From: DATGUA01 sp035301545
Lineage (GTDB): Bacteria; Bacillota; Clostridia; Tissierellales; Tissierellaceae
Assembly: GCA_035301545.1 (NCBI GenBank)
Contig: DATGUA010000059.1
Span: 1 to 64,000, forward strand
Length of the DNA: 64,000 nt
Direction of reading: 5' to 3'
Part shown: in pieces, positions 56,160-64,000 of the stretch
Position numbering within the stretch: position 1 is the stretch's first letter
Layout of the letters: the number at the start of each line of letters is the position of its first letter
Notes under the pieces: generated by a model
Seen by the model: only the letters and a program-made list of their open reading frames with translations
Database searches by the model: none
What the model was told of the DNA's origin: nothing
Translations under genes and position numbers: made by a program

Positions 56160-56416
56160 AAAAGTAATTAAAGTAATATAGTCTTAGAGAGTTGGAGATG
56201 GTGAAATTCCAATACTATATCTTTAGTGAATGGGTCTATGAGAAGTTTGATGAAATGATATAATCAGAGTATTCAATACTGGGGGTTTCCCATTATAGAA
56301 ACAGGATATAGTATATGTATCTGTTGAGATAGATTATTTATAGATAATCTAATTAAGGTGGTACCGCGAATATGGTCTTTCGTCCTTTTTTTATGAAGGA
56401 TGAAGGGCTTTTTTTA
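56160..56416 (+). promoter_or_regulatory. T-box leader, probable Trp (UGG) specifier
   Basis: Stem I distal arm TTGG/CCAA, then the 3' specifier-loop segment GTGAA-TGG-GTC with TGG at 56231-56233; T-box core AGGTGGTACCGCG (56356-56368); terminator stem with TCTTTCGTCCTT and AAGGATGAAGGG, then seven T (56376-56416). The serS T-box in this window has TTGAA-TCC-GTC at the same place with a Ser codon, which supports reading TGG as the tryptophan specifier. Uncharged tRNA-Trp would prevent termination and switch on the transporter. Confidence 0.85.
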
Positions 56417-56440
56417 ATATAAAAATAAGGAAGTGAAAAC

Positions 56441-57763
56441 ATGACAAACCAAAATAATAGAGATACATTTGGGTCAAAATTTGGATTTATCCTGGCTTGT
56501 GTAGGATCAGCAGTAGGTATGGGTAATATTTGGCTTTTTCCTTATAGAGTAGGACAATTTGGTGGAGCAGTATTTTTAATACCATATGTTATATTTGTTG
56601 GGCTTATTGGCTATACAGGAGTCATAGGTGAAATGGCTTTTGGGAGAGCTATGGGTGCAGGTCCTGTAGGAGCCTTTGAAAAGGCTTTTAAAAGAAGAGG
56701 ATGGAGGTATGGGGACATGATAGGATTGATCCCTGTAATAGGTTCTCTAGGTATAGCAATAGGATATTCTGTTGTAGTAGGTTGGATACTTAGATTTACA
56801 GTAGGATCTATAAGTGGTAGTGTTTTAAATACATCTAATAGTGAAGAATATTTTGGAATGATAGCTGGAAAATTTGGGAGTATGGAATGGCATCTTTTAG
56901 CCTTAGTTTTAACTTTTTTAATAATGGCGGCAGGAGTTTCATCTGGAATTGAAAAAATAAATAAGTTTATGATGCCAGCATTTTTTGGAATGTTTTTAAT
57001 CTTAGCTATTAGGGTAGCTTTCTTACCAGGAGCTAGAATAGGTTATACCTATCTATTTAAACCAGAATGGTCAGCATTAAAGAATCCTAAAACCTGGGTA
57101 TTTGCATTAGGACAGGCCTTTTTCTCCTTATCTTTAGCAGGTTCTGGTACATTAGTATATGGTAGTTATTTAAGTAAAGATGAAGATATAATCTATTCTG
57201 CAGCAATGGTCTCTATATTTGATACTATATCTGCTATGCTTGCTGCTTTAGTTATAATACCATCGGTATTTGCATTTAATATGGATCCAGCAGCTGGACC
57301 ACCACTAATATTTATAACTATGCCAGAAATATTTAAACAAATGCCAGCAGGAAGATTATTTGCTTCTATATTTTTTGTAGCAGTATTATTTGCTGGGATA
57401 ACTTCTTTAATTAATCTATTTGAAGCTTCTATTGAAACACTTCAGGAAAGATTTAAATTTTCAAGAATTAAAGCAGTCTGTACTATAGGAATAATTGGAA
57501 TAGTAGTAGGAGTTCTTATAGAAGATAGTAATATTTTAGATATGTGGATGGATATAGTTAGTATCTATATAATACCTTTAGGTGCGTTACTTGCAGGAAT
57601 TGTGTTTTTTTGGGTATGTGGACCAATATTTGTGAGAGAGCAGGTTCAACTAGGAAGAATAAAAAAACTTGGCTCATGGTTTGAATTGACTAGTAGATAT
57701 CTATTTATAGGACTAACTATAATAGTATATATTATGGGAATTATATATGGAGGTATAGGATAA
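56441..57763 (+). CDS. NSS-family amino acid transporter, probable Trp uptake
   Basis: 440-residue sodium-dependent neurotransmitter:sodium symporter (SNF) family protein, about eleven helices. FGFILACVGSAVGMGNIWLFPYRVGQFGGAVFLIPY is the helix-1 signature; VVGWILRFTVGS and FALGQAFFSLSLAGSGTLVYGSYL form helices 3 and 6. It resembles TnaT, the tryptophan transporter, in size. The Trp-type T-box makes tryptophan the best substrate guess. AAGGAAGTG precedes the ATG. Confidence 0.9.
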   Translation: MTNQNNRDTFGSKFGFILACVGSAVGMGNIWLFPYRVGQFGGAVFLIPYVIFVGLIGYTGVIGEMAFGRAMGAGPVGAFEKAFKRRGWRYGDMIGLIPVIGSLGIAIGYSVVVGWILRFTVGSISGSVLNTSNSEEYFGMIAGKFGSMEWHLLALVLTFLIMAAGVSSGIEKINKFMMPAFFGMFLILAIRVAFLPGARIGYTYLFKPEWSALKNPKTWVFALGQAFFSLSLAGSGTLVYGSYLSKDEDIIYSAAMVSIFDTISAMLAALVIIPSVFAFNMDPAAGPPLIFITMPEIFKQMPAGRLFASIFFVAVLFAGITSLINLFEASIETLQERFKFSRIKAVCTIGIIGIVVGVLIEDSNILDMWMDIVSIYIIPLGALLAGIVFFWVCGPIFVREQVQLGRIKKLGSWFELTSRYLFIGLTIIVYIMGIIYGGIG

Positions 57764-57764
57764 T

Positions 57765-57804
57765 AAAAAAATGTCTAGATTATCAATAGTCTAGACATTT
57801 TTTT
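57765..57804. terminator. Bidirectional terminator, NSS gene / LtaS-type gene
   Basis: 15-bp inverted repeat with core ATGTCTAGA / TCTAGACAT (57765-57779, 57790-57804) and T-runs on both strands between convergent genes. Confidence 0.88.
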
Positions 57805-57809
57805 ATTAT

Positions 57810-59753
57810 TTATTCTTTTTCTTTTTTTAGTCCATGAAATTTCCTTATTAAGTCACTTTGAATAATACTATTAGATATTTCAATTTGTTTATCTGCCATA
57901 TCCGTTATAGAACTTAATTCTGAAGTTTCTTCAACTATTTCATTATCAAAATTATAGTATTGAGAATTAGAAGCAGAATAATAGTATTCATCATTTATCC
58001 AATCTCCATCAGGGAATATTACAGTATTATCATCTATAGCTGTAACATCTCTACCTAATTGATAAGGATGAGAAACACCTATCATATTACCTAATGTTGG
58101 TACTATATCAATCATACCAGTAGGTGTATCTATAGTATCGTTTATTTTTTGATCCTTTGACCATATAATAAATGGAGTCCTTCTTAATTCTCTCTTAAGG
58201 ATTGTATTTAGCTCTATATATTCAGGATCCCCTTCTGTATAATAACTATCTTCATCTTCATTATAATTATAGAAACTTGTATAATCCTTATTTGGTATTT
58301 GTGCATGATGATCTCCATATAACACAATAACAGCATTATCTAAAAGACCTTCATCATCCATTTGCTTTACAAAGCTTTCTAAAGCTTGATCTGCATAATG
58401 GTATGATTTGAAATAATTACCTATTGAAGTATCTTCTAAATGTCCAACATCAAATTCACCATATTTGTCTATATCATCAAAGGGATAATGATTAGTTAAG
58501 GTAATTAAATTAGCCATTATAGGTCCTTCTTGTTCCTCTTTTACATTTTTAATCTTTTCTACAGACTGTTTAAAGAAAGATACATCACTTAGACCTAAGC
58601 CTATTTCCTCATCTATTATATAATCACCTTGGCTATAAAATTTATCATAACCTAAGGTTCGATACATAGTATTTCTATTCCAAAAGTCACCATTATTTCC
58701 ATGCATACCCATAGTATAGTAACCTTGTTCTTTTAATAATTTAGGAAAAGATAAAAATTCCCTATCACTATGAGTCATAAATACAGTTCCATTATTAATA
58801 GGTAGTAAAGAAGTACTTAAAGTAAACTCTGAATCACTACTTGTCCCGACAGAATGTTGAGGATAAAAATTATTGAAGAATAAACCTTCTTCTGCTAACT
58901 GATTTAAAAATGGAGTTATATATCCTCCTGGTAGCTCCTCATTCATGGCGAAACTTTCAGCACTTTCATAGTGAATTAGGTATACATCTCTACCTTTAAA
59001 TATATCTTTATATTCTTCATTAGTTTCTTTTTCAAGATTATCTTCTATTAAATTTTCTAATATACTATTGATTTCTTCATTTGATACAGCAGATGCTTGA
59101 TTAGATGCAGCTACATTTTTTACGAAATCAGCAATAGTATATGAATATATACCTAATTGTTCTACTAAATAGGGTCTATTCCATTGTTTAGCAATACGAC
59201 TCATATCTGTACTTGTTAATGTTGAGAATACAATAGCAAATGAAAGTAATCCTATTGCTAAAGGTCTAGATAAAGATTTTAGTACAGATGTATTATTATG
59301 ATGTTTATCTAAGTATTCGAAGTAATCCGTATTCTTAATTTTTTTAATAAATAAAATTAAAATAATTGTAGGTATACTGAATACAAATACTTTAAAATCT
59401 AAAGTACTAGAAATAGTTCCTTGTAATTCTTTAAGCATTTCTAATTGTGTAACTAAAGAAAATGATAAAAATGAATTATAATGTTTATAATATAAATAAT
59501 TCATTCCATTAACTAAGCCTAATATTATTGACAAACCTATATAAACACGATTTTTATTCTTATAAGATAAAAATAAAGCTAATATACTAATGAATAAAAT
59601 AACAGATATACTAGATAAAACAGGTTTCCAGTATAAATTTCCCCCAACTGTTAATGATCTTAAAACTAAATCATTAAAAATTCCACCTATTATGAGAATT
59701 ATAAGAGTGATATTAGTCTTATATTTCCATAGTAGTTCTTTAATTCTTTTCAT
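57810..59753 (-). CDS. LtaS-type lipoteichoic acid synthase family sulfatase
   Basis: 647-residue protein: five predicted membrane helices (~12-180), then an extracellular sulfatase-fold domain. The metal-bound nucleophile Thr lies in HSVGTSSDSEFTLSTS; other metal-site parts are HYESAESFA, MHGNNGDFWNR and YGDHHAQ. LtaS polymerises glycerol phosphate from phosphatidylglycerol onto a lipid anchor; the diacylglycerol by-product would be substrate for a DagK such as that at 18.8 kb. ATG 59753 with GAGAGGGG upstream is preferred; a 21-codon longer form has no site. Confidence 0.9.
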   Translation of the reverse strand: MKRIKELLWKYKTNITLIILIIGGIFNDLVLRSLTVGGNLYWKPVLSSISVILFISILALFLSYKNKNRVYIGLSIILGLVNGMNYLYYKHYNSFLSFSLVTQLEMLKELQGTISSTLDFKVFVFSIPTIILILFIKKIKNTDYFEYLDKHHNNTSVLKSLSRPLAIGLLSFAIVFSTLTSTDMSRIAKQWNRPYLVEQLGIYSYTIADFVKNVAASNQASAVSNEEINSILENLIEDNLEKETNEEYKDIFKGRDVYLIHYESAESFAMNEELPGGYITPFLNQLAEEGLFFNNFYPQHSVGTSSDSEFTLSTSLLPINNGTVFMTHSDREFLSFPKLLKEQGYYTMGMHGNNGDFWNRNTMYRTLGYDKFYSQGDYIIDEEIGLGLSDVSFFKQSVEKIKNVKEEQEGPIMANLITLTNHYPFDDIDKYGEFDVGHLEDTSIGNYFKSYHYADQALESFVKQMDDEGLLDNAVIVLYGDHHAQIPNKDYTSFYNYNEDEDSYYTEGDPEYIELNTILKRELRRTPFIIWSKDQKINDTIDTPTGMIDIVPTLGNMIGVSHPYQLGRDVTAIDDNTVIFPDGDWINDEYYYSASNSQYYNFDNEIVEETSELSSITDMADKQIEISNSIIQSDLIRKFHGLKKEKE

Positions 59754-59806
59754 AATAACCCCTCTCTTACAATTTATAATATCTTGATATTTTAAGTGTA
59801 TGAATA

Positions 59807-59852
59807 AATAAAACAACTATCACTATAATATTATACAGTTAGTTGTTTTATT
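59807..59852. repeat. Inverted repeat upstream of the LtaS-type gene
   Basis: AATAAAACAACTA / TAGTTGTTTTATT (59807-59819, 59840-59852), 13-bp perfect arms around a 20-base AT-rich loop containing TATAAT-like sequence. It could be an operator, or a leader hairpin on the minus-strand transcript. Confidence 0.5.
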
Positions 59853-59868
59853 CACATATTGTGTTATT

Positions 59869-59892
59869 ACTATATTATACACTATATTATAC
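59869..59892. repeat. 12-bp exact tandem duplication
   Basis: ACTATATTATAC occurs twice in a row (59869-59880 and 59881-59892) in the gap between the LtaS-type gene and the serS promoter. Probably a simple slippage duplication. Confidence 0.6.
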
Positions 59893-59964
59893 AATATTTC
59901 ATTAAAATTGACAAAGTTTTATGGAAATTTAAATAAAGTATTAACCGGATTATGATTTTATACC

Positions 59965-59992
59965 TTGACATTAAGGCTTTATATGCTATAAT
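59965..59992 (+). promoter_or_regulatory. Promoter of the serS T-box transcript
   Basis: TTGACA (59965-59970), 16-base spacer, TATAAT (59987-59992), with an extended TGC just before the -10. A strong consensus promoter. Confidence 0.88.
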
Positions 59993-60004
59993 ATGCTTTA
60001 ATTA

Positions 60005-60191
60005 AATATAAGTGATGAATGGAAGTAGTAAATAGGGAAACTTTTTAGAGAGCCAATGATAGGTGGAAATTGGTAAGTGAAACTATTGAATCCGTCCAGG
60101 AACTAATAATACTTAAGCGAACTGTAAGGTTAAGTAGGGTGGCAACGCGGGTTAACTCTCGTCCCTAGATTTAGGGATGAGAGTTTTTTTA
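60005..60191 (+). promoter_or_regulatory. serS T-box leader, Ser (UCC) specifier
   Basis: Stem I contains AGAGAGCCAAT...ATTGG and then TTGAA-TCC-GTCC, with the Ser codon TCC at 60091-60093. The T-box core GGTGGCAACGCGG lies at 60138-60150; the terminator is ACTCTCGTCCCT / AGGGATGAGAGT (60155-60166, 60173-60184) and seven T. Uncharged tRNA-Ser stabilises the antiterminator so that serS is expressed. Confidence 0.93.
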
Positions 60192-60192
60192 T

Positions 60193-61592
<1,400 letters not shown>

Positions 61593-61601
61593 GGGAAAGT
61601 G

Positions 61602-61629
61602 GAGATGGTATATACCATCTCTATTTTTT
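61602..61629 (+). terminator. Terminator after serS
   Basis: Perfect palindrome GAGATGGTAT / ATACCATCTC (61602-61611, 61612-61621) followed by TATTTTTTT. Confidence 0.85.
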
Positions 61630-61694
61630 TATTAAAACAAGGATTTTATTTTCTGGAAAGAATATACTATATAATATATTGTGGAGGTGAGATC

Positions 61695-63182
61695 TTGAGT
61701 AAGAAAAGTAGATTACTTATATTATTTATTCTATTAATTATGATAATGGTAGGATGTACAAAGGAAGAAATATCTAATAATGAAACCCTAATTACAGATA
61801 ATTTTAATAACCTAGATTCAGAAAAACTTAATCATTATAATATAGAAATGGATTTGAATTATGATGATAAGGTTTATACAGGAAAACAAACTACTAGCTA
61901 TGTAAATAATACAAATGAAAGCTTAGAAGAATTATATTTTCATTTATATCCTAATGCCTTTAAAACAGTAGATACGGCTCCTATATTATTTAGTCAAGGA
62001 GAAGATAGCCCATCATCTTATGAAGGTGGGGAAATAGAAATATTAAAGGTATCTTATAATGGGGAAGACCTAGACTTTAATATTCAAGGTGAAGGTGATA
62101 CTATATTACACATAGATCTAAAACAGCCATTGATAGAAGATAAAAAAGCTGATATATATTTAGAATATAAAGTAAAGCTCCCAACTACACAAGATAGATT
62201 TGGATATGGAAATAAGGTAATTAATGGAGGAAATTGGTATCCAGTAGTAGCTGTATATGATGAGGATGGATGGAATTTAGATCCTTATTATCAAATAGGA
62301 GATCCTTTTTATTCAGATATAGCTAACTATAATGTAAGGATAAATACTGATAAAGATGTAGTAATAGCTAGTAGTGGAAATATCTTATCGGAGGTAGTAG
62401 AAAGAGATAAAAAGGTATATGAAATAGAGGGAAAATTAATAAGAGATTTTGCTTGGGCTGCTAGTAAAGACTTTAAAGTAGCAGAAAAAAAGCTAGATAA
62501 TACTAATATAAAGCTATATTATCTAGATAAAGATAAATCCATGATTGAAGAGAGTTTAGAAATAGGCGAAAAGTCTATAAGAACTTTTAGTAAGTTATTT
62601 GGACAATATCCTTATGGAGTATATTCTATAGTTATGACTGAATTTCCATCTGGGATGGAATATCCAGGAGTAGTATTTATTAGTGATGAACTTTTTAAAG
62701 AGCCTTTAATAGATATGTTAGAACAAGTAATAGTTCATGAAACTGCTCATCAATGGTGGTATGGTCTAGTAGGTAATGATCAGATTAAAGAGGCTTGGCT
62801 AGATGAATCATTGGCCACTTATTCCGAAGTACTATACAATGTGGAAGTATATAATAAAGAAAAAGGGGAAGTTTATTATACTGAAAATATAGAAATAGGT
62901 TATGAATTAGCAGAAAGTTATTTAACAGAAGATGATGTAGTAAATAAACCATTAGATAAATTTGTAGGATGGGATGATTATGGGCCATTAGTCTATAGTA
63001 AAGGTGGAGTATTTGTTCATAAAATAAGGGAAGAATATGGATATGATACTTTAATTAAAATATTGAATCAATATTTTAAAGAATATAAATTTAAAGTTGC
63101 TACAACTGAAGATTTTATAAGAATATGTGAAGAGATTACTCAAGATGATTTAAGTGATTTAGTAGATGAATGGTTATATTAA
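61695..63182 (+). CDS. M1-family metallopeptidase lipoprotein
   Basis: 495-residue exported zinc peptidase. N-terminal lipoprotein signal (hydrophobic run, then MIMVGC), N-terminal beta domain with the Y-type ELYFHLYPNAFK stretch, GMEYPGVVFIS (substrate-binding GxMEN-like), catalytic HETAHQWWYGLVGNDQIKEAWLDESLATY (HExxH-18-E). It probably degrades peptides at the cell surface. TTG start with GGAGGTGAG upstream; longer forms run over the serS terminator. Confidence 0.9.
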   Translation: MSKKSRLLILFILLIMIMVGCTKEEISNNETLITDNFNNLDSEKLNHYNIEMDLNYDDKVYTGKQTTSYVNNTNESLEELYFHLYPNAFKTVDTAPILFSQGEDSPSSYEGGEIEILKVSYNGEDLDFNIQGEGDTILHIDLKQPLIEDKKADIYLEYKVKLPTTQDRFGYGNKVINGGNWYPVVAVYDEDGWNLDPYYQIGDPFYSDIANYNVRINTDKDVVIASSGNILSEVVERDKKVYEIEGKLIRDFAWAASKDFKVAEKKLDNTNIKLYYLDKDKSMIEESLEIGEKSIRTFSKLFGQYPYGVYSIVMTEFPSGMEYPGVVFISDELFKEPLIDMLEQVIVHETAHQWWYGLVGNDQIKEAWLDESLATYSEVLYNVEVYNKEKGEVYYTENIEIGYELAESYLTEDDVVNKPLDKFVGWDDYGPLVYSKGGVFVHKIREEYGYDTLIKILNQYFKEYKFKVATTEDFIRICEEITQDDLSDLVDEWLY

Positions 63183-63210
63183 AAGATAAAAGTTTTGATT
63201 TTTTAATAAA

Positions 63211-63239
63211 TTGACAAATATAAAAAAATATTATAGAAT
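63211..63239 (+). promoter_or_regulatory. Promoter of tRNA-Arg
   Basis: TTGACA (63211-63216), 17-base spacer, TAGAAT (63234-63239); transcription would start about 40 bases before the tRNA. Confidence 0.8.
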
Positions 63240-63283
63240 ATAATATTATAAAACATAATATTATACAACATATAGATAAATAT

Positions 63284-63360
63284 GCACCGGTAGCTCAGTA
63301 GGATAGAGCGACGCCCTCCTAAGGCGTAGGCCAGGGGTTCGATTCCTCTTCGGTGCGCCA
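63284..63360 (+). tRNA. tRNA-Arg (anticodon CCT)
   Basis: Acceptor GCACCGG / TCGGTGC, D arm GCTCAGTAGGATAGAGC, anticodon stem ACGCC / GGCGT with loop CTCCTAA giving anticodon CCT (63318-63320), T arm AGGGGTTCGATTCCTCT and encoded CCA. It reads AGG arginine codons. It lies only 12 bases before tadA and may share its transcript. Confidence 0.96.
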
Positions 63361-63372
63361 AAGGTGATCATG

Positions 63373-63822
63373 ATGGATAATATATATATGAAAGAAGCAT
63401 TAATAGAAGCTAAAAAAGCTTACAGTACCTATGAAGTTCCAGTAGGTGCTGTTATTGTTTATAAAGATAAAATAATAGGAAGAGGATTTAATAAAAAGGA
63501 ATCTACTAAAAATCCTTTAGCTCATGCAGAATTGTTAGCTATAAAAGAAGCAAGTGAAAATTTAGATAGATGGAGATTAACAGATTGTACTATGTATGTA
63601 ACCTTAGAACCTTGCCCTATGTGTGCTGGGGCTATTATTAACTCACGTATAGATAGACTAGTTGTAGGGGCTAGAGATCCTAAGATGGGTTGTTGTGGTA
63701 CTGTAGAAGATTTAATTAATAATAATAGATTTAATCATAGAACAAAGGTAATGTTTGGAATCTTAGAAGAAAAATGTAGTTGTATATTAAAGAGTTTTTT
63801 TAAGAAATTAAGAGCTAAGTAA
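63373..63822 (+). CDS. tadA: tRNA adenosine(34) deaminase TadA
   Basis: 149-residue zinc deaminase. LAHAELLAIKEA (HAE) and TLEPCPMCAGAIINSRI (PCxxC) form the zinc site; RDPKMGCCGTVEDLINN is typical of TadA, which makes inosine at the wobble position of tRNA-Arg(ACG). ATG 63373 has AAGGTG 6-11 bases upstream; ATG 63370 and GTG 63364 are alternatives. C-terminal extra Cys residues (CSC) lie outside the active site. Confidence 0.93.
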   Translation: MDNIYMKEALIEAKKAYSTYEVPVGAVIVYKDKIIGRGFNKKESTKNPLAHAELLAIKEASENLDRWRLTDCTMYVTLEPCPMCAGAIINSRIDRLVVGARDPKMGCCGTVEDLINNNRFNHRTKVMFGILEEKCSCILKSFFKKLRAK

Positions 63823-63834
63823 GGAGGAAAATAT

Positions 63835-64000
63835 ATGAGAATTCTATAGATGATCAAGTTAAAGAATATATAAGTGAAAATACTGATGATAATTCTATCT
63901 ATATAATTATTACTAAACCAAGATGATGAAAGCTATATAAATCATAAGTTGTGATGGGAAAACCTGAAAATGTAGATTTGTTTAATAAATATTTAATAGA
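63835..64000 (+). pseudogene. Frameshifted gene remnant, right end outside window
   Basis: AAGGAGG and ATG 63835 are followed after four codons by TAG, but one frame over the sequence reads ENSIDDQVKEYISENTDD to KPR (63837-63923), then needs another frame for DDESYINHKL (63922-63951) and returns to the previous frame for VVMGKPENVDLFNKYLI to the window end. Three frame breaks in about 120 bases point to a decayed gene. I do not recognise the protein family. Confidence 0.55.

Noticed and set aside
59869..59892. 12-bp tandem repeat as a possible CRISPR-like or operator array
   Set aside because: Only two adjacent copies with no spacer and very low complexity; best explained by replication slippage.

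Overview
The window is a very AT-rich chromosomal segment of a low-GC, spore-forming member of the Firmicutes. Evidence for this is a Tlp spore-protein gene, a sigma-B module, T-box leaders, frequent TTG and GTG starts, and the dnaA/rpmH gene order. The YedF/DUF3343 selenium-type pair and the YkvI-type transporter suggest a clostridial lineage, perhaps close to Tissierellales; that placement is an inference. The replication origin lies near 31.5-33.6 kb. From about 14.2 to 31.5 kb almost every gene is on the minus strand, and from 32 kb to the right edge almost every gene is on the plus strand, as expected for two forks leaving dnaA.

Layout. 0-4.5 kb: a truncated HtrA protease divergent from a CssRS-type two-component system, a metallo-beta-lactamase-fold protein, an exodeoxyribonuclease III remnant and a small unknown protein. 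4.7-12.8 kb: TtcA-type tRNA thiolase, YchF, a MarR regulator with a heterodimeric ABC exporter, a TlpA-like thioredoxin with CcdA, and Tlp. 13.3-19.7 kb: a short SigA-like sigma factor, HtrA with WalJ, a degraded lipoprotein gene, a general-stress-like protein, an M23 peptidase and a lipid kinase. 19.7-31.5 kb: DUF4446, a cysteine-desulfurase-like enzyme and a cyclodeaminase, then the origin-flanking block parB-parA-noc-rsmG-mnmG-mnmE-jag-yidC-yidD-rnpA-rpmH. 31.5-40.8 kb: oriC with dnaA-dnaN-yaaA-recF-remB-gyrB-gyrA. 40.8-45.9 kb: rsbV-rsbW-sigB, membrane proteins, yedF-DUF3343, an MscS channel and DUF951. 46-55 kb: rpsF-ssb-rpsR behind an S6:S18 leader, a MazG-like protein, yybS-gdpP-rplI-dnaB, a GNAT enzyme, and a DnaD-domain protein with a DnaI-like loader. 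55-64 kb: an orphan PTS IIC-type protein, a T-box-controlled NSS transporter, an LtaS-type sulfatase, T-box-controlled serS, an M1-type lipoprotein peptidase, tRNA-Arg(CCT), tadA and a frameshifted remnant.

The most useful non-gene signals are: a parS site at the centre of a perfect 56-bp palindrome that also looks like the noc terminator; a Trp-type (TGG) T-box in front of an amino-acid transporter, calibrated by the serS T-box (TCC) in the same window; a tandem operator-like repeat in the marR promoter; a hairpin-rich insertion between the serS T-box and its ribosome binding site; and three decayed genes. I found no CRISPR array, prophage, insertion sequence or clearly new multi-gene system. 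Most of the window is conserved housekeeping DNA.
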